In this document: positions 32,501 through 41,456 of the stretch, piece after piece
Layout of the letters: each line of letters opens with the position of its first letter
How positions within the stretch are numbered: position 1 is the first letter of the stretch
Source of the DNA: Desulfobaccales bacterium
GTDB taxonomy: Bacteria; Desulfobacterota; Desulfobaccia; Desulfobaccales; 0-14-0-80-60-11
Reading direction: 5' to 3'
DNA length: 55,272 nucleotides
Assembly (NCBI GenBank): GCA_037481655.1
Contig: JBBFLF010000012.1
Location: forward strand, 40,245 to 95,516
Position numbers and translations under genes: made by a program
Notes under the pieces: model-generated
The model's input: the letters and a program-made list of their open reading frames with translations, nothing else
The model's database searches: none
Told to the model about the DNA's origin: nothing

Positions 32501-34888
32501 ATGCGGCTCTCATTGTCGTGGCTCACGGAACTGGTGGAGGTGACGGTCTCCCCCGAGGAGCTGGCCGAACGCCTGACCATGGCGGGCCTGGAGGTGGAGG
32601 CCCTGGAGACCCTGGCCCCGGAGTTCACCGGGGTGGTGGTGGGGCAGGTGCGGCGGGTGGAGCCCCACCCCCAGGCGGACCGGCTGGTGGTGGCGGAGGT
32701 GACGGACGGCCGCCGGGACTACCGGGTGGTGTGCGGCGCCCCCAATGTGGCGGCGGGGGGGGTATATCCCTTTGCGCCGCCGGGGGCGGTGCTAAGCGGC
32801 GGCCGGGAACTGAAGGCGGCCACCATCCGGGGGGTGCTCTCCGAGGGGATGCTTCTGGCGGAGGATGAACTGGGGCTGTCGGAGGACCACTCCGTCATCA
32901 TGGAGCTGAACCCGGACCTGCCCCTGGGGCAGGACCTGGCCGAGGCCCTGGGGCTGAGGGATGTGGTGCTGGAAGTGGCCGTGACCCCCAACCGGCCGGA
33001 TTGCCTGAGCGTCCTGGGGTTGGCCCGGGAGGTGGCGGCGCTGCTCCGGCGGCCGCTCAGGCTCCCGCCCACGGAGGTGGCGGAGGCGGAGACGCCCATC
33101 GAGGCGGTGGCCAAGGTCACCATCCTGGATCCGGTGTACTGCCCCCGGTATGCCGCCCGGCTGGTGGAGGGGCTGAAGGTGGGCCCCTCACCTTTCTGGC
33201 TGAGACGGCGGCTCATGGTCTCGGGGATCAGGGCCATCAACAATCTGGTGGACGTCACCAACTATGTGCTTCTGGAGCAGGGGCAGCCGCTGCATGCCTT
33301 TGATTTCGACCGCCTGCATGGGGGCGAGATTGTGGTGCGCCGGCCCCGGGCGGGGGAGAAGAGCTTTGTCACTCTGGACGGCCAGGAGCGGGAGCTGACG
33401 CCGGAGACCCTGCTCATCTGCGACGGGAAGGAGCCGGTGGCCCTGGCGGGGGTGATGGGGGGGCTGGAATCCGAGGTGAGGCCGGAGACGAGGCGGGTGC
33501 TGATTGAGAGCGCCTATTTCCTGCCGGCGGCCATCCGGCGGACCAGCAAGCGGCTGGGGCTGAGCACCGAGGCCTCCTACCGCTTTGAGCGGGGAGTGGA
33601 TCCGGAGGGGGTGATCCGGGCTCTGGAGCGGGCGGCCCGGCTCATGGCGGAGCTGGGGGACGGCCGGGTGCTGAAGGGGCGCCTGGATGAGTATCCCACG
33701 CCCATCGTCCGGCCCCGGGTGGCGCTGAGGCTGTCCCGCACCAACCAGGTCCTGGGGACGGACTTCAGCCGGCGGGAGGTGGAGGAGGTGCTCACGGCCC
33801 TGCACCTGCCGGTGGTGGCCCTGGATGAGGAGCATCTGGTGGTGCAGGTGCCATCGCACCGGGGTGACCTGGAGCGGGAGATCGACCTCATTGAGGAGGT
33901 GGCGCGGCTGAAGGGCTATGAGGCGATCCCGGTGACCCTGCCGGGAGGCAGTGCGGCGGTCCCGGCGGCGCCGCCGGAGGTGCGGGTCCGTGAGGAGGTG
34001 CGGCGGCTGTTGGTAGGCATGGGTTTCTTGGAGGCGGTGACCTACTCCTTCCAGTCGGAGCGGCTGTATGGCCTGCTGGCGTCCGGCGAACCGCCGCTAA
34101 GGCTGGCCAATCCCTTAAGCGAGGAGCAGGCGGTGATGCGGGTTTCGCTCTTGCCGGGGCTCTTGGAGGCGGCCCAGCGGAATCTCAGCCGGCAGGCCGA
34201 GGGGGTGAGGCTCTTTGAGATTGCTCCCGGTTTTGAGCCGCAGCCTGGGGAGGAGTTGCCGCAAGAGCGTCTCTATGTGGCCGGGGTGCTGGCGGGGGCC
34301 CGGGAAGAGGAGAGCTGGCACGGGCAGGGCGGCACGGTGGACTTTTTCGACGCCAAGGGGGTGGTGGAGAACCTCCTTGGGGGGCTGGGGATCACGGAGG
34401 CGGAGTTCACCCCCCAGAATCTGCCGCCGTATCTGAGCTACGGGGCCCGGGTCCGGGCAGGCAAAGATGAGCTGGGGTTTTTAGGGGAGCCGGCTCCGGA
34501 GATTCTGGAGGCCCTGGACCTGGAGGCGCCGGTGCTGGTGTTCCAGCTGGAGGTGGCGGCCCTGGCCCGGGCGGCGCAGCCCTTCCCCCTTTATACCCCC
34601 CTGCCCCGCTACCCGGCGGTGCATCGGGATGTGGCCCTGGTGCTGGACGCTTCGGTGCCCGCGGCGGTGGTCACCGAGGCCCTGTATCGCCAAGGGGCGC
34701 CGTGGCTGGTGGAGGCCCGCCTCTTTGACGTGTATACCGGGGAGCAGATTCCGCCGGGCAAGCGCAGTCTGGCCTTTCACCTGGTCTACCGGGATCCGAA
34801 CCGCACCCTCACCGATGAGGCGGTGGACCGGCACCATCAGAAGCTGGTGGCGGCGCTGGTCCGGGAACTGGGGGCGGAACTGCGGTAA
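32501..34888 (+). CDS. pheT: Phenylalanine-tRNA ligase beta subunit
   Basis: The 795-residue product has the full domain order. There is a tRNA-binding EMAP-like domain (VVVGQVRRVEPHPQADRL), the B3/B4 editing domain (INNLVDVTNYVLLEQGQPLHAFD), B5 (VRPRVALRLSRTNQVLG), the catalytic-like core (VAGVLAGAREEESWHG) and the C-terminal anticodon-binding fold (YPAVHRDVALVLD, GKRSLAFHLVYRDPNRTLTDE). It pairs with PheS to charge tRNA-Phe. The usual pheS neighbour is absent: upstream lies a terminator and a sorted-protein gene. The ATG at 32501 matches the family start (MRLSLSWL). Confidence 0.95.
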   Translation: MRLSLSWLTELVEVTVSPEELAERLTMAGLEVEALETLAPEFTGVVVGQVRRVEPHPQADRLVVAEVTDGRRDYRVVCGAPNVAAGGVYPFAPPGAVLSGGRELKAATIRGVLSEGMLLAEDELGLSEDHSVIMELNPDLPLGQDLAEALGLRDVVLEVAVTPNRPDCLSVLGLAREVAALLRRPLRLPPTEVAEAETPIEAVAKVTILDPVYCPRYAARLVEGLKVGPSPFWLRRRLMVSGIRAINNLVDVTNYVLLEQGQPLHAFDFDRLHGGEIVVRRPRAGEKSFVTLDGQERELTPETLLICDGKEPVALAGVMGGLESEVRPETRRVLIESAYFLPAAIRRTSKRLGLSTEASYRFERGVDPEGVIRALERAARLMAELGDGRVLKGRLDEYPTPIVRPRVALRLSRTNQVLGTDFSRREVEEVLTALHLPVVALDEEHLVVQVPSHRGDLEREIDLIEEVARLKGYEAIPVTLPGGSAAVPAAPPEVRVREEVRRLLVGMGFLEAVTYSFQSERLYGLLASGEPPLRLANPLSEEQAVMRVSLLPGLLEAAQRNLSRQAEGVRLFEIAPGFEPQPGEELPQERLYVAGVLAGAREEESWHGQGGTVDFFDAKGVVENLLGGLGITEAEFTPQNLPPYLSYGARVRAGKDELGFLGEPAPEILEALDLEAPVLVFQLEVAALARAAQPFPLYTPLPRYPAVHRDVALVLDASVPAAVVTEALYRQGAPWLVEARLFDVYTGEQIPPGKRSLAFHLVYRDPNRTLTDEAVDRHHQKLVAALVRELGAELR

Positions 34889-34920
34889 GAGCCGGGGCAC
34901 AGGGCGGAGCGGAGGGCGCG

Positions 34921-35274
34921 GTGGATGAGGGCATCCCTCCCAAGCAGTATTACACCATCGGGGAGGTGAGCCGCCTCACCGGGGTAAAGCCCCATGTGCT
35001 GCGCTACTGGGAGACCCGGGGGAAGATTCTGAGGCCCAGCCGGCGGCGTTCCCGGCACCGGCTGTATCGCCCGGCGGACATTCAGCTCATCCTGGAGATC
35101 AAGCGTCTCCGGGAGGAGGAGCGGCTCCCCTTGGCGGCCCTGCGGCGTCAGGTGGAGGCGCGGAGAAGTCCAGGCCCGGCCCCGGGCTCCCGGGCCTGGG
35201 CCACGCAGGTGGCGGCGCTGCTGAGAGAGTTGATGGCCGAGCTGGAGGCCCTGCGGGAGCTTCTGGAGGAGTGA
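34921..35274 (+). CDS. MerR-family transcriptional regulator
   Basis: The 117-residue product has an N-terminal winged HTH: YYTIGEVSRLTGVKPHVLRYWETRG, then RLYRPADIQLILEIKRL. A short C-terminal helix follows; no metal-binding Cys is present, so it is not a metal sensor of the classical kind. Such small MerR proteins commonly follow pheT (often with ihfA between). The start is GTG with GGAGGG upstream, 32 bases after pheT, so the two are probably cotranscribed. Target genes are unknown. Confidence 0.88.
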   Translation: MDEGIPPKQYYTIGEVSRLTGVKPHVLRYWETRGKILRPSRRRSRHRLYRPADIQLILEIKRLREEERLPLAALRRQVEARRSPGPAPGSRAWATQVAALLRELMAELEALRELLEE

Positions 35275-35380
35275 GCCCCGGAAAACTTTGTAACGGCCGG
35301 TCTGTATCGGGTTTGTCTTGTTTGGGGGGCGAACCGCCCTTGTTCTCCCCTGCCCTTCCGATTACCGCTGCTGATACCTT

Positions 35381-35447
35381 CTGGGAGAGGGGGCCAGGGA
35401 GCGCGGCCCCCTGCCCCCTCTCCCAGACCCACTCCCCCAACCCCTTA
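35381..35447. repeat. Dispersed GC-rich palindrome, copy A
   Basis: CTGGGAGAGGGGG (35381) pairs with CCCCCTCTCCCAG (35414-35426); the centre contains CCAGGGAGCGCGG and a C-rich tail ACCCACTCCCCCAACCCC follows. It lies between two convergent genes. The 35275-35632 spacer holds this copy and copy B and no gene. Confidence 0.8.
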
Positions 35448-35565
35448 CCTGAGGCTATGGCCTCGATTTGCCGAACCTGAAGGGGACTGGAGAGGAGGCC
35501 TTTGAGCGCCCGGAACTCCCCTTAATAATCACTTTCGCCACAGCCTCCAATACATTTGCCCGTAA

Positions 35566-35631
35566 CTGTGGGGAGAGGGTCCAGGGAGCGCGGACCCCTG
35601 CCCTCTCCCAGACCCACCCCCCCAACCCCTG
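35566..35631. repeat. Dispersed GC-rich palindrome, copy B
   Basis: GGGGAGAGGGTCCAGGGAG pairs with the CCCTGCCCTCTCCC half; the same C-rich tail follows. It ends one base before the stop codon of the minus-strand yifB gene and could end its transcript. Confidence 0.75.
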
Positions 35632-35632
35632 T

Positions 35633-37156
35633 TCAGAACCGACGATCCAGGGAGCGATACTGGATGGCCTCGGCGATGTGGGCCGGGGCGATGGCCGTTT
35701 CACCCTCCACATCGGCGATGGTGCGGGCGATCTTGAGGATGCGGGTGTAGGCCCGGGCAGAGAGGGCCAGGCGCTCCATGGCCCGCTCCAGGAGGCGGCG
35801 GGAGTCGTCACCCAGGGTGCAGTGCTCCTTGAGGAGGCGGGGGGTCATATAGGCATTGCAGAAGATGCGGGTGCGGGCAAAACGGCGGGCCTGGCGCTCC
35901 CGGGCGGCCAGGACCCGCTCCCGCAGCTCCCGGGAACCGCCGCCCTCAGAGGGAGCGTCCAGCTCCCGGAAGGGCACGGCGGGGACCTGCACCTGGAGAT
36001 CCAGACGGTCCAGGAGGGGGCCGGAGATGCGGGCCCGGTAGGTATTGATCTGGGAGGGGGTGCAGGTGCAGGGGCGGCGGGGATCGCCATAAAAACCGCA
36101 GGGGCAGGGATTCATGGCGGCCACCAGCATGAACCGGGCCGGATAGGTGAGGGTGGTGGCAGCCCGGGAGATGGTGACGCAGCCGTCCTCCAAGGGCTGG
36201 CGCAGGACCTCGAGGGTGGCCCGTTTGAATTCCGGCAGCTCGTCCAGGAAAAGGACGCCGTGATGGGCCAGGGAGACCTCGCCGGGGCGAGGGGTGGTGC
36301 CGCCGCCGATGAGGCCGGCATCGGAGATGGTGTGGTGGGGGGCCCGGAAAGGGCGGCGGGTGAGGAGGGGCCGGCCCGGGGGCAAGAGGCCCATGATGCT
36401 GTAGATTTTGGAGGTCTCCAGGGCCTCCTCGAAGGAGAGGGGGGGCAAGATGGAGGGAAGGCGCTGGGCCAGCATGGTCTTGCCCGCACCGGGAGGCCCC
36501 ACCATGAGGACGTTGTGGCCGCCGGCCGCGGCCAGAAGCAGGGCGCGCTTCACTGGCTCCTGGCCCCGGACCTCCCGGAAGTCCAGTTCCTCCCCGGGGT
36601 CCCCGGCCAGGAGGCTGGGGGTGGAGGGAGGCACCGGGGAGACCTCCTCCCGGCCGGCCAGGAATTCCACGGTCTGGGCGAGGGTGGCCAGGGGGTAGGC
36701 TTCCAGCCCCTGGACCACGGCGGCTTCCGGGGCGTTGTCCCGGGGGAGGATGAGGCTTAGGCCTGCGGCCCGGGTGGCCAGGGCCATGGAAAGGACCCCC
36801 CGGGTGGGTTTGAGGCTGCCGTCCAAGGAGAGCTCCCCGAAGAGGAGGAAGCGCTCCAGACGTTCCGGGGGAATGAGGCCTTGGGCGGCCAGCAGGGCCA
36901 CGGCCACCGGGAGGTCAAAACCGGTGCCCTCCTTGCGGACATCCGCGGGGGCGAGGTTGATGGTGATGCGGTTGGTGGGAAACTGGTAACCGGAGTTTTT
37001 GAGGGCAGCCCGCACCCGGTCCCGGGATTCCTTGACCGCGGCCTCGGGCAGGCCGACGACGCTGAAGGCGGGAAGACCGGGGGCCAGATCCACCTCCACG
37101 GAGACCAAGTAGGCGTCCACGCCCTTCAGGGCACCGCTGATGGCCTTGGCCAGCAT
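35633..37156 (-). CDS. comM: YifB/ComM family Mg-chelatase-like AAA ATPase
   Basis: The 507-residue product has the N-terminal ChlI-like domain ([34 protein letters not shown]), then AAA motifs: Walker [14 protein letters not shown], Walker [11 protein letters not shown], and a C-terminal Mg-chelatase subunit domain ([16 protein letters not shown]). ComM homologues are helicases that extend branch migration during natural transformation. The genome context here gives no further hint. It stands alone on the minus strand between repeat copies B and C; no clear ribosome binding site precedes the ATG. Confidence 0.93.
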   Translation of the reverse strand: MLAKAISGALKGVDAYLVSVEVDLAPGLPAFSVVGLPEAAVKESRDRVRAALKNSGYQFPTNRITINLAPADVRKEGTGFDLPVAVALLAAQGLIPPERLERFLLFGELSLDGSLKPTRGVLSMALATRAAGLSLILPRDNAPEAAVVQGLEAYPLATLAQTVEFLAGREEVSPVPPSTPSLLAGDPGEELDFREVRGQEPVKRALLLAAAGGHNVLMVGPPGAGKTMLAQRLPSILPPLSFEEALETSKIYSIMGLLPPGRPLLTRRPFRAPHHTISDAGLIGGGTTPRPGEVSLAHHGVLFLDELPEFKRATLEVLRQPLEDGCVTISRAATTLTYPARFMLVAAMNPCPCGFYGDPRRPCTCTPSQINTYRARISGPLLDRLDLQVQVPAVPFRELDAPSEGGGSRELRERVLAARERQARRFARTRIFCNAYMTPRLLKEHCTLGDDSRRLLERAMERLALSARAYTRILKIARTIADVEGETAIAPAHIAEAIQYRSLDRRF

Positions 37157-37427
37157 GGCATATGAATAGTGAAGAGGTTTATTTATCCAGCAGGGAGGCA
37201 GGGAAACGGGACCAGGCCCATATCACTGACCCTGCCGATGCTTTCTCGCTCAATCCTTAGGCTGCGCCGACGTCGGGGGCACCGACTGCCAAATGTCTTG
37301 GAAATTTCTCCTCCCACTCTTACCAGATCAGGGAAAAAAGGGGAAGGGGTCAGGAATCCCGCCAAAAAATTCAGGCGTTGCCGGAAAATGAAAGCGGGAC
37401 CGATGGCGATGCGGGTGTCAATTTTTT
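37157..37427. other. Spacer between comM and uppP
   Basis: I see no gene. It leads into repeat copy C. A moderately A-rich patch near 37320-37380 might hold the comM promoter, but no clear boxes are visible. Confidence 0.4.
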
Positions 37428-37490
37428 GCAGAGGGGGCCCAGGGAGCGCGGCCCTTTTCCTCTCTCCCAGGCCCTCTTCCCCCAATCCTA
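37428..37490. repeat. Dispersed GC-rich palindrome, copy C
   Basis: The core GGGCCCAGGGAGCGCGGCCC and the tail TCTCTCCCAGGCCCTCTTCC match the family. It ends 5 bases before the uppP stop codon position, so it lies directly downstream of that minus-strand gene. Confidence 0.7.
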
Positions 37491-37495
37491 TGGGG

Positions 37496-38302
37496 TCAGC
37501 CGACGCGAAGGAGGGTGAGGGCCAGGACCACGGCGGCCAGGAGCAGCCGGTAGAGGGCGAAGGGGAGGAAGGTGTGGCGCCTGAGGAACCGCAAAAGAAA
37601 GCGGATGGCGGCGTAACTGGAGAGGAGGGCGGCGAGAAACCCCAGCAGGCCGGCAGTGACGGAGAGGTTTTCCGGGGGGGCGCTGAAGAGTTTGCGCAGG
37701 TGAAAGAGGCCGGCGCCGGCGATGATGGGGGTGGCCAGGAGGAAGGAGAAACGGGCGGCGGCCTCCCGGGTGAAGCCCAGAAAGAGGGCGCAGGTCATGG
37801 TGATGCCGCTGCGGGAGACCCCGGGCATGATGGCCAGGGCCTGGGAGAGGCCGATCAGGAGGGCATCCCCCAGGTGCAGATTGGTGAGGGGACGGTCATG
37901 GCGGGCCAGGCGTTCCGCCAGGATGAGGAGGAGGCCGACGCTCCCCAGGAGCAGGGCAATGCGCCAGGGGAGGCGGAAGACGGTTTCGGCCTGATGCTCC
38001 AGAAAGACGCCGGCCAAAGCCCCGGGAACGGAGGCTGCCAGGATGCAGATAAACAGGCGCCGGTCCAGGCGGGTGTAAGGGGAAGGGCGCCACACCGCCT
38101 GTGCCATGGCCAGCCACTCCCGGCGGAAGTAGGTGAGGAGGGCGGCCACGGTGCCCAGATGGAGGAGGATATCGAAGGTGAGGCCGGCGCCGGGGGCCTG
38201 AAAATAATGCTCCAGCAGAGCCAGATGGCCGGAAGAGGAGATGGGGAGAAACTCCGTGATCCCCTGAACGACACCGAGGAAGATGGCGTAAAGCGGGTGC
38301 AT
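37496..38302 (-). CDS. uppP: Undecaprenyl-diphosphatase UppP
   Basis: The 268-residue product is a membrane protein of the BacA/UppP family. The two family motifs are visible: GITEFLPISSSGHL near the N-terminus (with the catalytic Glu and Ser) and PGVSRSGITM in the middle. It removes a phosphate from undecaprenyl diphosphate in the membrane and so returns the carrier for peptidoglycan and the polysaccharide made by the cluster at 4102-22928. The ATG at 38302 matches the family start (HPLYAIFLGVVQG). Repeat copy C directly follows. Confidence 0.95.
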   Translation of the reverse strand: MHPLYAIFLGVVQGITEFLPISSSGHLALLEHYFQAPGAGLTFDILLHLGTVAALLTYFRREWLAMAQAVWRPSPYTRLDRRLFICILAASVPGALAGVFLEHQAETVFRLPWRIALLLGSVGLLLILAERLARHDRPLTNLHLGDALLIGLSQALAIMPGVSRSGITMTCALFLGFTREAAARFSFLLATPIIAGAGLFHLRKLFSAPPENLSVTAGLLGFLAALLSSYAAIRFLLRFLRRHTFLPFALYRLLLAAVVLALTLLRVG

Positions 38303-38419
38303 GGGATGTCCGGGTGCATGAATGGCGGCCACAGCTCGGAAAGAGAGAGCCTGCCGTTCCGGATTGACATATCACGAAGGGGTCAGGGAGGCAACCGGAA
38401 AGGCCGCGGGCGGTTTCGA

Positions 38420-39301
38420 TCAGGAGGGACGCCGCACCTGGGCGGAGACCGTGGCGGGAGTGACCTTGAGGAGCTTGAGGCGCGGGGGGAGTTCCACCTT
38501 GACGGCGAGACGGTGAAGGCCAGGTTTGAGGCCGGTGGTATCCACTACAGCCTGGAGGTCGGCGGCCTTGAGATCCTTCACCTCCCGGTAGGGGCCTTCC
38601 AGGGTGACGGTCACCTGGGAGGGGGCCAGACGGGCGGGCAGGGGCTGGGCCGACAGTGGCAGGCCGGTGAAGGTGCGAGTGAGGGTTTTCTCGACCACCG
38701 TGACCTCCGCCAGCAGGGGAATGGGGTTGGTGAGAGTGAGGTGGAGGTTTTTCACGTCCAGGTCGGTGACCAGGGTGGCGGGGGCGGTGAGGGTGGAGAC
38801 ATCGATGGGCAGGGTGGAGAGGACTTTGAGATCCTGGAGTTCCTCCACCGGGCCTTTGACGGAGACAAAAGAGGGGCGCATTTTCACGGCCTTGACCTCA
38901 TAGCCTTCCGGGGGGGTGCCCACGAGAGCAGGCTGGAGGGGCAGGGTGCGGACCGCAGTCTCCACGAGGGTGAGAGACAGGGGGTTGGGGTGGACCCGGA
39001 GGATGGTCACTCCCCGGGGGAGGGTGAAGGAGGCGGGGCCGAAGGGGATGCTCAGCCGTCCGGGTTTGGCGCCGGCCAAATCCACGGAGTGAACCAGGCG
39101 ACTCTGGGTGAGGGCCCTGATCAGGCTGCGGGGGCCGGCCAGACGCAGCTGCAGGCCGGAGGGCACTTCGCTGGTGATCATGAGCTGGGGATCCAGGTTG
39201 ACGATCTCCAAGGGCACGCTCAGGGTGGTCTCGATGCGCTCCTCCCCCCCCACGGCGAACCACAGGGCCACCGCCAACAGGAGGGAGAGAAGCTTGAGCA
39301 T
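38420..39301 (-). CDS. YbbR-domain protein (CdaR-like)
   Basis: The 293-residue product has one N-terminal membrane anchor (LLSLLLAVALWFAVGG) and several YbbR repeats (for example LPIDVSTLTAPATLV and VTLEGPYREVKDL). In Gram-positives CdaR is the partner that regulates the diadenylate cyclase CdaA, and here its gene lies directly after cdaA. The ATG at 39301 is preferred; an in-frame TTG at 39337 overlaps cdaA by 35 bases. Location next to cdaA argues for a c-di-AMP signalling pair at the inner membrane. The role in this organism is inferred. Confidence 0.82.
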   Translation of the reverse strand: MLKLLSLLLAVALWFAVGGEERIETTLSVPLEIVNLDPQLMITSEVPSGLQLRLAGPRSLIRALTQSRLVHSVDLAGAKPGRLSIPFGPASFTLPRGVTILRVHPNPLSLTLVETAVRTLPLQPALVGTPPEGYEVKAVKMRPSFVSVKGPVEELQDLKVLSTLPIDVSTLTAPATLVTDLDVKNLHLTLTNPIPLLAEVTVVEKTLTRTFTGLPLSAQPLPARLAPSQVTVTLEGPYREVKDLKAADLQAVVDTTGLKPGLHRLAVKVELPPRLKLLKVTPATVSAQVRRPS

Positions 39302-39302
39302 T

Positions 39303-40103
39303 TTATGACGTCCGAAGGAGGCCAGCCAACCGCTCAAGGAGTGATCTCCTCTGGTCGTTGGGTTCCAGGAGGTTTTGCAATTCCTGGCGCAGTTGCAGAC
39401 GGGAGAGGTTCTGGGTGAGTTTGCCGTTGCGGGCCAAAGAGACGGTGCCGTTGGTTTCGGAGATCACCAGGGCCACGGCGTCGGAGTTCTCGGTAATGCC
39501 CACGGCGGCTCGGTGACGGGTTCCCAGGGTGGGGTCCAGGTCCGGGGCCTTGGAGAGGGGAAGCAGGCAGCCGGCGGCCAGGATGCGGTCCCCCTGGATG
39601 ATGACGGCACCGTCATGGGTGGGGTTGTGAGGCCAAAACAAGCTCACCAGAAGTTCCCAGGTGATGAGGGCATCCAGGCGCACGGAGCCTTCCAGATAAT
39701 CGGAGAGGCCCACTTGGCGCTCGAAGACGATGAGACCGCCGATGCGATGGTTGGCCAGGGTGTCCACGGCCTCGCAGATCTCCTCGGAGACCCCGGGGCC
39801 GGGACCGCTGGAGGGGGCCAGGGCTTTGCGACCCATGCGGCTTAAGACCCGGCGAATGTCGGCCTGAAAGAGAATGATGATGATGAGGAAGAAGCTCTTG
39901 ACCACCCCGTCCAGAAGCCACTCGAGGGTAAAGAGCTCCAGGCGCCGGGCGGTGAGATAGCCGAGAAAGATGAGAAAAAGCCCGGCCAGGACCCAGATGG
40001 CCTGGGTGCCTCGCAGGATGAGGAGGACCTGGTAGATGAGGACGGCCACCAGGAGGATATCCAGGCCATCCTGCCAGCGGAGATTGGTGAAAAACGGGGG
40101 CAT
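39303..40103 (-). CDS. cdaA: Diadenylate cyclase CdaA
   Basis: The 266-residue product has three N-terminal membrane helices and a DisA_N cyclase domain. Both catalytic motifs are seen: HDGAVII (the DGA motif) and LGTRHRAAVGI (the RHR motif). It makes c-di-AMP from two ATP. The gene order ftsH-folP-cdaA-ybbR on one strand resembles that in many bacteria. Interestingly, glmM, the usual next gene, is missing; uppP follows instead. The stop at 39303 lies one base from the next start. Confidence 0.92.
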   Translation of the reverse strand: MPPFFTNLRWQDGLDILLVAVLIYQVLLILRGTQAIWVLAGLFLIFLGYLTARRLELFTLEWLLDGVVKSFFLIIIILFQADIRRVLSRMGRKALAPSSGPGPGVSEEICEAVDTLANHRIGGLIVFERQVGLSDYLEGSVRLDALITWELLVSLFWPHNPTHDGAVIIQGDRILAAGCLLPLSKAPDLDPTLGTRHRAAVGITENSDAVALVISETNGTVSLARNGKLTQNLSRLQLRQELQNLLEPNDQRRSLLERLAGLLRTS

Positions 40104-40271
40104 CAGGCCGGTATGCCGGGAAGCCCGGGAAATTGGCGCCTACCCGCAAGCAGAGGGGAATTTTCGCCTGGGCTTCCCTGGGATAGAGGGGTCAGCAGTT
40201 CCGGAGGGCGGGGCTTCCTTGGAGACATACTCCTCCCCCATCAGTCCGTTCCAGGAATTTGTGTAAGGGTT

Positions 40272-40325
40272 TGTGAGAGAAATGTCCAGGGAGCAGCGCT
40301 CCCCTGCCCCCCGTCCACTCCCTCA
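40272..40325. repeat. Dispersed GC-rich palindrome, divergent copy D
   Basis: The core CCAGGGAGCAGCGCTCCCC forms a short hairpin; the flanks are weaker than in other copies. It lies in the cdaA-folP spacer (40104-40391), which otherwise shows nothing. Confidence 0.45.
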
Positions 40326-40391
40326 CGTCCTGATTTCTTAGGGTTTAATTTTAATGGATTTCCCTGAGGTTGTCGACTCCCAGGAGGAAGC

Positions 40392-41225
40392 TCAGGCGGC
40401 CCGGATGGCCTGAAAAAGGGTAAAGAACTGGACGGCGGCGGCGACGTTGTGGACCCGGAGGATTTTGGCGCCTTTCAGGACGGCCGCGGCCAGGGCCGCC
40501 AGGGTGCCGTAATCCCGCTCGTCGGGGGGGAGGCCGCCCAGGTAGTGGCCGATGAAGGCTTTGCGGGAGGGACCCACCAGGAGGGGGCAGCCCAGGTCCA
40601 GGAAGGTATCGAGGTGGTTGAGGATTTGAAGGTTGTGGGCAAAGGTTTTGCCGAAGCCGATGCCGGGGTCCAGGACGATGGCCTGAGGGGCGATGCCCTG
40701 GCTCAGGGCGAAGTCCCGGCGCTCTGCCAGAAAGGCTTTGATCTCCCCCAAAAGATCATCGTAGCGGGGATCGGTCTGCATGTCCCGGGGGGTGCCCTTC
40801 ATGTGCATGAGGATGACGGGCGCGCCGGTGGCGGCGGCCAGGGGGGCCAGATCGGGGTCGAAGCGGAGGGCGCTGATGTCGTTGATGATGTCGGCCCCGG
40901 CCCCAAGGGCCCGGCGGGCCACCTCGGCCTTGTAGGTGTCAATGGAGAGGGGCACGTCCATCTCCGCCCGAATGGCTTCGATCACCGGCAGGACCCGGCG
41001 CAATTCCTCTTCCAGAGGCACAGGCTCGGAGAAGGGCCGGGTGGATTCGCCGCCCACATCCAGGATGTCGGCGCCCGCGGCCACCAGGTGCCGGGCGTGG
41101 GCGAGGGCGGCTTCCAGAGAGAAATGTCGGCCGCCGTCGGCGAAGGAGTCCGGGGTGACATTGACGATGCCCATGATCAAGGGGCGGTCCAGGGCCAGGA
41201 GTTGTGACCAGAAAGGCGGGGTCAT
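40392..41225 (-). CDS. folP: Dihydropteroate synthase
   Basis: The 277-residue product has the pterin-binding TIM-barrel motifs: MGIVNVTPDSFADGG, DVGGESTRPFSEP and IVLDPGIGFGKT, then GPSRKAFIG. It joins p-aminobenzoate to the pterin pyrophosphate in folate synthesis and is the sulfonamide target. It lies between ftsH and cdaA on the minus strand, a common arrangement. No strong ribosome binding site precedes the ATG. Confidence 0.95.
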   Translation of the reverse strand: MTPPFWSQLLALDRPLIMGIVNVTPDSFADGGRHFSLEAALAHARHLVAAGADILDVGGESTRPFSEPVPLEEELRRVLPVIEAIRAEMDVPLSIDTYKAEVARRALGAGADIINDISALRFDPDLAPLAAATGAPVILMHMKGTPRDMQTDPRYDDLLGEIKAFLAERRDFALSQGIAPQAIVLDPGIGFGKTFAHNLQILNHLDTFLDLGCPLLVGPSRKAFIGHYLGGLPPDERDYGTLAALAAAVLKGAKILRVHNVAAAVQFFTLFQAIRAA

Positions 41226-41286
41226 GGTTAGGGTGTTCCAATGTTAAAAGTTGTTGTCATCATTAGGAAAAAGGCGAGGTAGATTA

Positions 41287-41353
41287 CTGGGAGAGGGGGC
41301 CAGGGGTCAGCGGCCCCCTGCCCCCTCTCCCAGGCCCTCTCCCCCAACCCCTT
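41287..41353. repeat. Dispersed GC-rich palindrome, copy E
   Basis: CTGGGAGAGGGGGCC pairs with GGCCCCCTGCCCCCTCTCCC; the tail CAGGCCCTCTCCCCCAACCC follows. It is nearly identical to copy A (35381). It lies in the folP-ftsH spacer. Confidence 0.8.
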
Positions 41354-41456
41354 ATGGAGTTTGCGAGGAGCGCGGATATACCTATGTTGGCCCTGCCGAT
41401 AAAACCACTCACCAGTCCCCCTTGATGCCAAATGCTCAGGCGGTGAAGTACCAGAA

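Noticed and set aside
37169-39418. 749-residue open frame on the plus strand over uppP and the ybbR gene
   Set aside because: It crosses two recognisable genes on the other strand and has low-complexity Gly/Glu/Gln-rich sequence with no start signal.
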